From Paraspadella gotoi (lineage: Eukaryota > Chaetognatha): 64,000 nucleotides of DNA. The stretch spans positions 18,422,602 through 18,486,601 of the forward strand of contig CM119264.1 of assembly GCA_051294375.1 (NCBI GenBank), given 5' to 3'. How positions within the stretch are numbered: position 1 is the stretch's first letter; each line of letters begins with the position of its first letter. Below are positions 61,734-64,000 of the stretch, piece after piece. A program made the translations under genes and the position numbers. A model generated the notes under the pieces. The model had not been told where the DNA came from, searched no databases, and was given only the letters and a program-made list of their open reading frames with translations.

Positions 61734-62389
61734 CGCTTACAATATCTTCTTTCTTTACATTCACATGGATATGAATATTGTAAAAGCAAGATGCTCATGA
61801 AAAAATATAACTGTAAAAAATATTTCAGTCGCTCGATCAGTAAAAAAAATGTTATATTTTACATGTATTTTAAGCGCTGTTATACAATTTTATGAAATTT
61901 ATATTAGAGACAGTTTGAGTTTAATTTTTTTTTGACAACGATTTTATTTTATTAAAATAAAACTAAAACTGTTTCTAATCGTCCCAAACAACGAAAAGAA
62001 AAGATTTATATCACCAAAAAAAAAAAAAAAACAAATGTCCCCCTAAGAACTGATTCTAAAAGTTTTATTTCCATTTTTCATCGTGCATAGACGTCAGGGA
62101 AATGTGTGAAAAATCTTTTTTTCAAACAAAAGGTATGAAAGTGAATTATTTTAGTTCCCTATTTTCATTATTCTCAATTGTTACATTATCAAATATACCT
62201 CCGTGTGTTTTATTTCTTCCTTTATAATTTATACTGAATAATACTGGATAAACCAAATTGGATGTAAAATTATAATGTTTAACTGCATCTTTCCCCCCCA
62301 GGACGAAACAGCGAATAACCTCATACGTATATAGTATAAATAATTAAATATGTATATATTTTATTATTACTAAAATTCACCAATAGATT
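61730..62389. other. Non-genic AT-rich stretch, 3' flank of the P450
   Basis: Nothing recognisable was seen. Confidence 0.5.
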
Positions 62390-63778
62390 GATACAATCAC
62401 CGCTTCTTGGCCTTAACGACAATCCGATAATGTTTGAAGGGTCATCCTCGCCTGCTGCTCCCCGAAGCATCGCCTGGACCTTACTCCGAAGGCCACCAGG
62501 TTCTCGCCGTCCTCTTGTATTTCCATCCCCGTCAAGGAAACGCTCTGGTCGAAAAACCTCGGGGATCTCCCAATATTCTGGATCCTCGTGACAGGCCCTC
62601 AGATTCACCAGGAGAATCTGTCGTTCTGGAATGTCGAACCGCCGCGAAGTTGACGAGGGTTCCATGCAGGTGGCTAAATGGCAAACTCCGCGGCGAGATC
62701 TCCTCAGGACTTCGATCTCGAAGGCTTGCAGGGTTAATCGGACGCGACTCAAGACGTCTGGCAATTGGATTCGCGTCTCGACCGACGACGCGCTCGATCT
62801 CTTCCGTCAGCTTGGACCTAATGTCGGGATGGCGAAGGAGCCAAGCGGACAGTCCAGCCCATCGTGATTTCCGAAGAGGTGTCCGTGCCGCAAAGAAAAG
62901 ATCTATGACGGCGTGATGGACGTTCCTCGCCGAGAGATGCTCCGCGCCAGGGTCGGTTCGTCGACGTTCGATCGCGACGGCGTCCATGAGGCATTCGGGT
63001 TCGTCTTCGTCCATTCAGCGTCGCCTCTCGTCGGCCGCATTAAGATTTTCTCGATGTAGTCGACGACGAAGTCGTAGGAAGCCAGCGCCCTCTTCACCAG
63101 CGCTGACTTGTAAAACCGAATTGTCCACGGGAAGAGAGCGTAGATCGGAGAGAAGTTGATGGGGAAGGTGTTGCGAAAGAGGCTGAAGACTTGATCATGG
63201 AGAGGCGACGCCTCTCCCAACTCTCTCCTCTCACCGAAAACCACCCTGGAGGTGATGTTAGCAAATGCGTCGCGTAGGAGGATCTCGGGATCGAAAGCGG
63301 CGTTCTTTTTCGTCATCGCCTCAATCAGAGCGTCCATCTCTCCCGTCACGGCGGCTTCGATCCTTCGGCGGTCCCAGCAACCCGTCGAGGCGACCCGGTG
63401 GAGATCTCTCCATTCCTCGGACCAGTTCTGGCCGGCGATGCCCTTCCCGCGAGGGTACATCAAGAGGCCGACGGCGTTTGGCACGGTCTCGCGTCCGGCC
63501 AAGTCGCGTCGCTTCATTAATTCTTTGGCCAACTTCGTGTCGTTGACGACGATGACGGGACTCACCAGTGGAATGGGGCGGAACTGGAAAACTGGCCCCA
63601 CCTGGCGGCTCCATCGCGCGAAAGTGGGCGCGTAGTCCAGGCGGGTCAGTCGGCTGTGGCCCCTCAGCCAGTGACCTCTAGGTGCGGACGGCACGTTACA
63701 TCTCGGTCCTTTTATGAGCTTAAGCAAGAGTACAACGACGAAAACGGCGACGATAGCCAAGATTAAGACCGGTGTCAT
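62390..63778 (-). CDS. Cytochrome P450 (CYP2-clan-like), frame broken by several indels
   Basis: Membrane-bound haem monooxygenase, intronless as far as visible. The first 291 codons (63,778 to 62,903) give an N-terminal anchor (LILAIVAVFVVVLLLKLI), a VPSAPRGHWLRGH hinge and the first half of the fold. The rest is spread over three frames but keeps its order. An I-helix AGTDTS is visible after a one-base shift near 62,890. LLRHPDIRSKLTEEIERVVG follows, then K-helix EVLR (the ExxR motif) near 62,700-62,715. FRPERFLDGDGN lies near 62,530-62,555, and the haem loop FGVRSRRCFG with the axial Cys near 62,465-62,495. The fourth residue of the haem loop is Arg where Gly or Asp is usual. After the Cys the protein runs almost directly into the terminal strand (GLSLRPRS), so about 25 residues of the L-helix region seem to be missing. 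About five frameshifts are needed, so it is either a recent pseudogene or an unpolished sequence. GC content is clearly higher than in the transporter gene. Confidence 0.85.
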
Positions 63779-64000
63779 TTTTCTTTCTATTTTGATTTTT
63801 TTAAGATATATATTTGAAGAAAAGATTATCTGATTTGCAGTATTTTAAGCCGATCTGCATTGTCTTTAATACTTCAAGAAGCGGTGAAGGTGTTGGCGTC
63901 GAAATCAGTTGCGCCGACGACGAAATAACCAGTTTCGGTAAATGTCAACTGCGACCTTTTATTGCAAGATCAGCGGTGTCGCGTCGACCGAGGTTAAATG
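63779..64000. other. 5' flank of the P450
   Basis: AT-rich just upstream of the ATG, then mixed sequence; no TATA box or other element was assigned. Confidence 0.4.

Overview
The window looks like nuclear DNA of an invertebrate animal. It has spliced and unspliced animal gene families (an MRP1-type ABC transporter, an ionotropic glutamate receptor, a microsomal cytochrome P450), fossils of eukaryotic transposons (a Jockey/I-like LINE, a hAT-type DNA element with an 8-bp target-site duplication, several MITE-like fold-backs), AATAAA signals and very many simple repeats. The phylum cannot be fixed from sequence alone. More than twenty (GA)n/(CT)n tracts, plus (GAC)n-, (GATA)n- and (CTTT)n-type tracts, produce most of the long but meaningless open frames (Ser-Leu, Arg-Glu, Asp or Val runs).

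Layout. 1-24,518 has no confident protein gene: microsatellites, degenerate GAC-rich blocks, fold-backs, one copy of a dispersed repeat (about 5.5 kb) and a decayed non-LTR reverse transcriptase on the minus strand (14.9-16.1 kb). 24,519-40,223 is a giant inverted repeat of two arms of about 7.7 and 8.0 kb around N gaps at 32.2-32.4 kb. The right arm ends inside an intact, intronless 1,466-residue ABCC1/MRP1-like gene (38,067-42,467, minus). The left arm carries only the 3' half of that gene, broken by many one-base indels, so an unpolished fold-back read or mis-join is the leading explanation and a true inverted duplication the alternative.

42.5-47 kb holds the GC-rich 5' flank of the transporter, GA arrays, a possible C2H2 zinc-finger exon (minus, about 45.2 kb) and dispersed repeats. 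47,256-49,318 is a compact ionotropic glutamate receptor (plus strand, about 425 residues, no amino-terminal domain visible), in five exons including one GC-AG intron; its first intron contains a 224-bp element with 10-bp terminal inverted repeats. 49.3-62.3 kb is non-genic and rich in fold-back elements and a 1,488-bp non-autonomous hAT element. 62,390-63,778 (minus) is a GC-rich P450 in which the conserved motifs survive but lie in different frames.

The transporter (export of drugs and conjugates) and the P450 (oxidation) could serve the same detoxification pathway, but they are 20 kb apart and nothing here shows co-regulation. The receptor is functionally unrelated. The assembly is locally unreliable: three N gaps, the inverted repeat, P450 frameshifts and a receptor splice junction that is one base out of phase.
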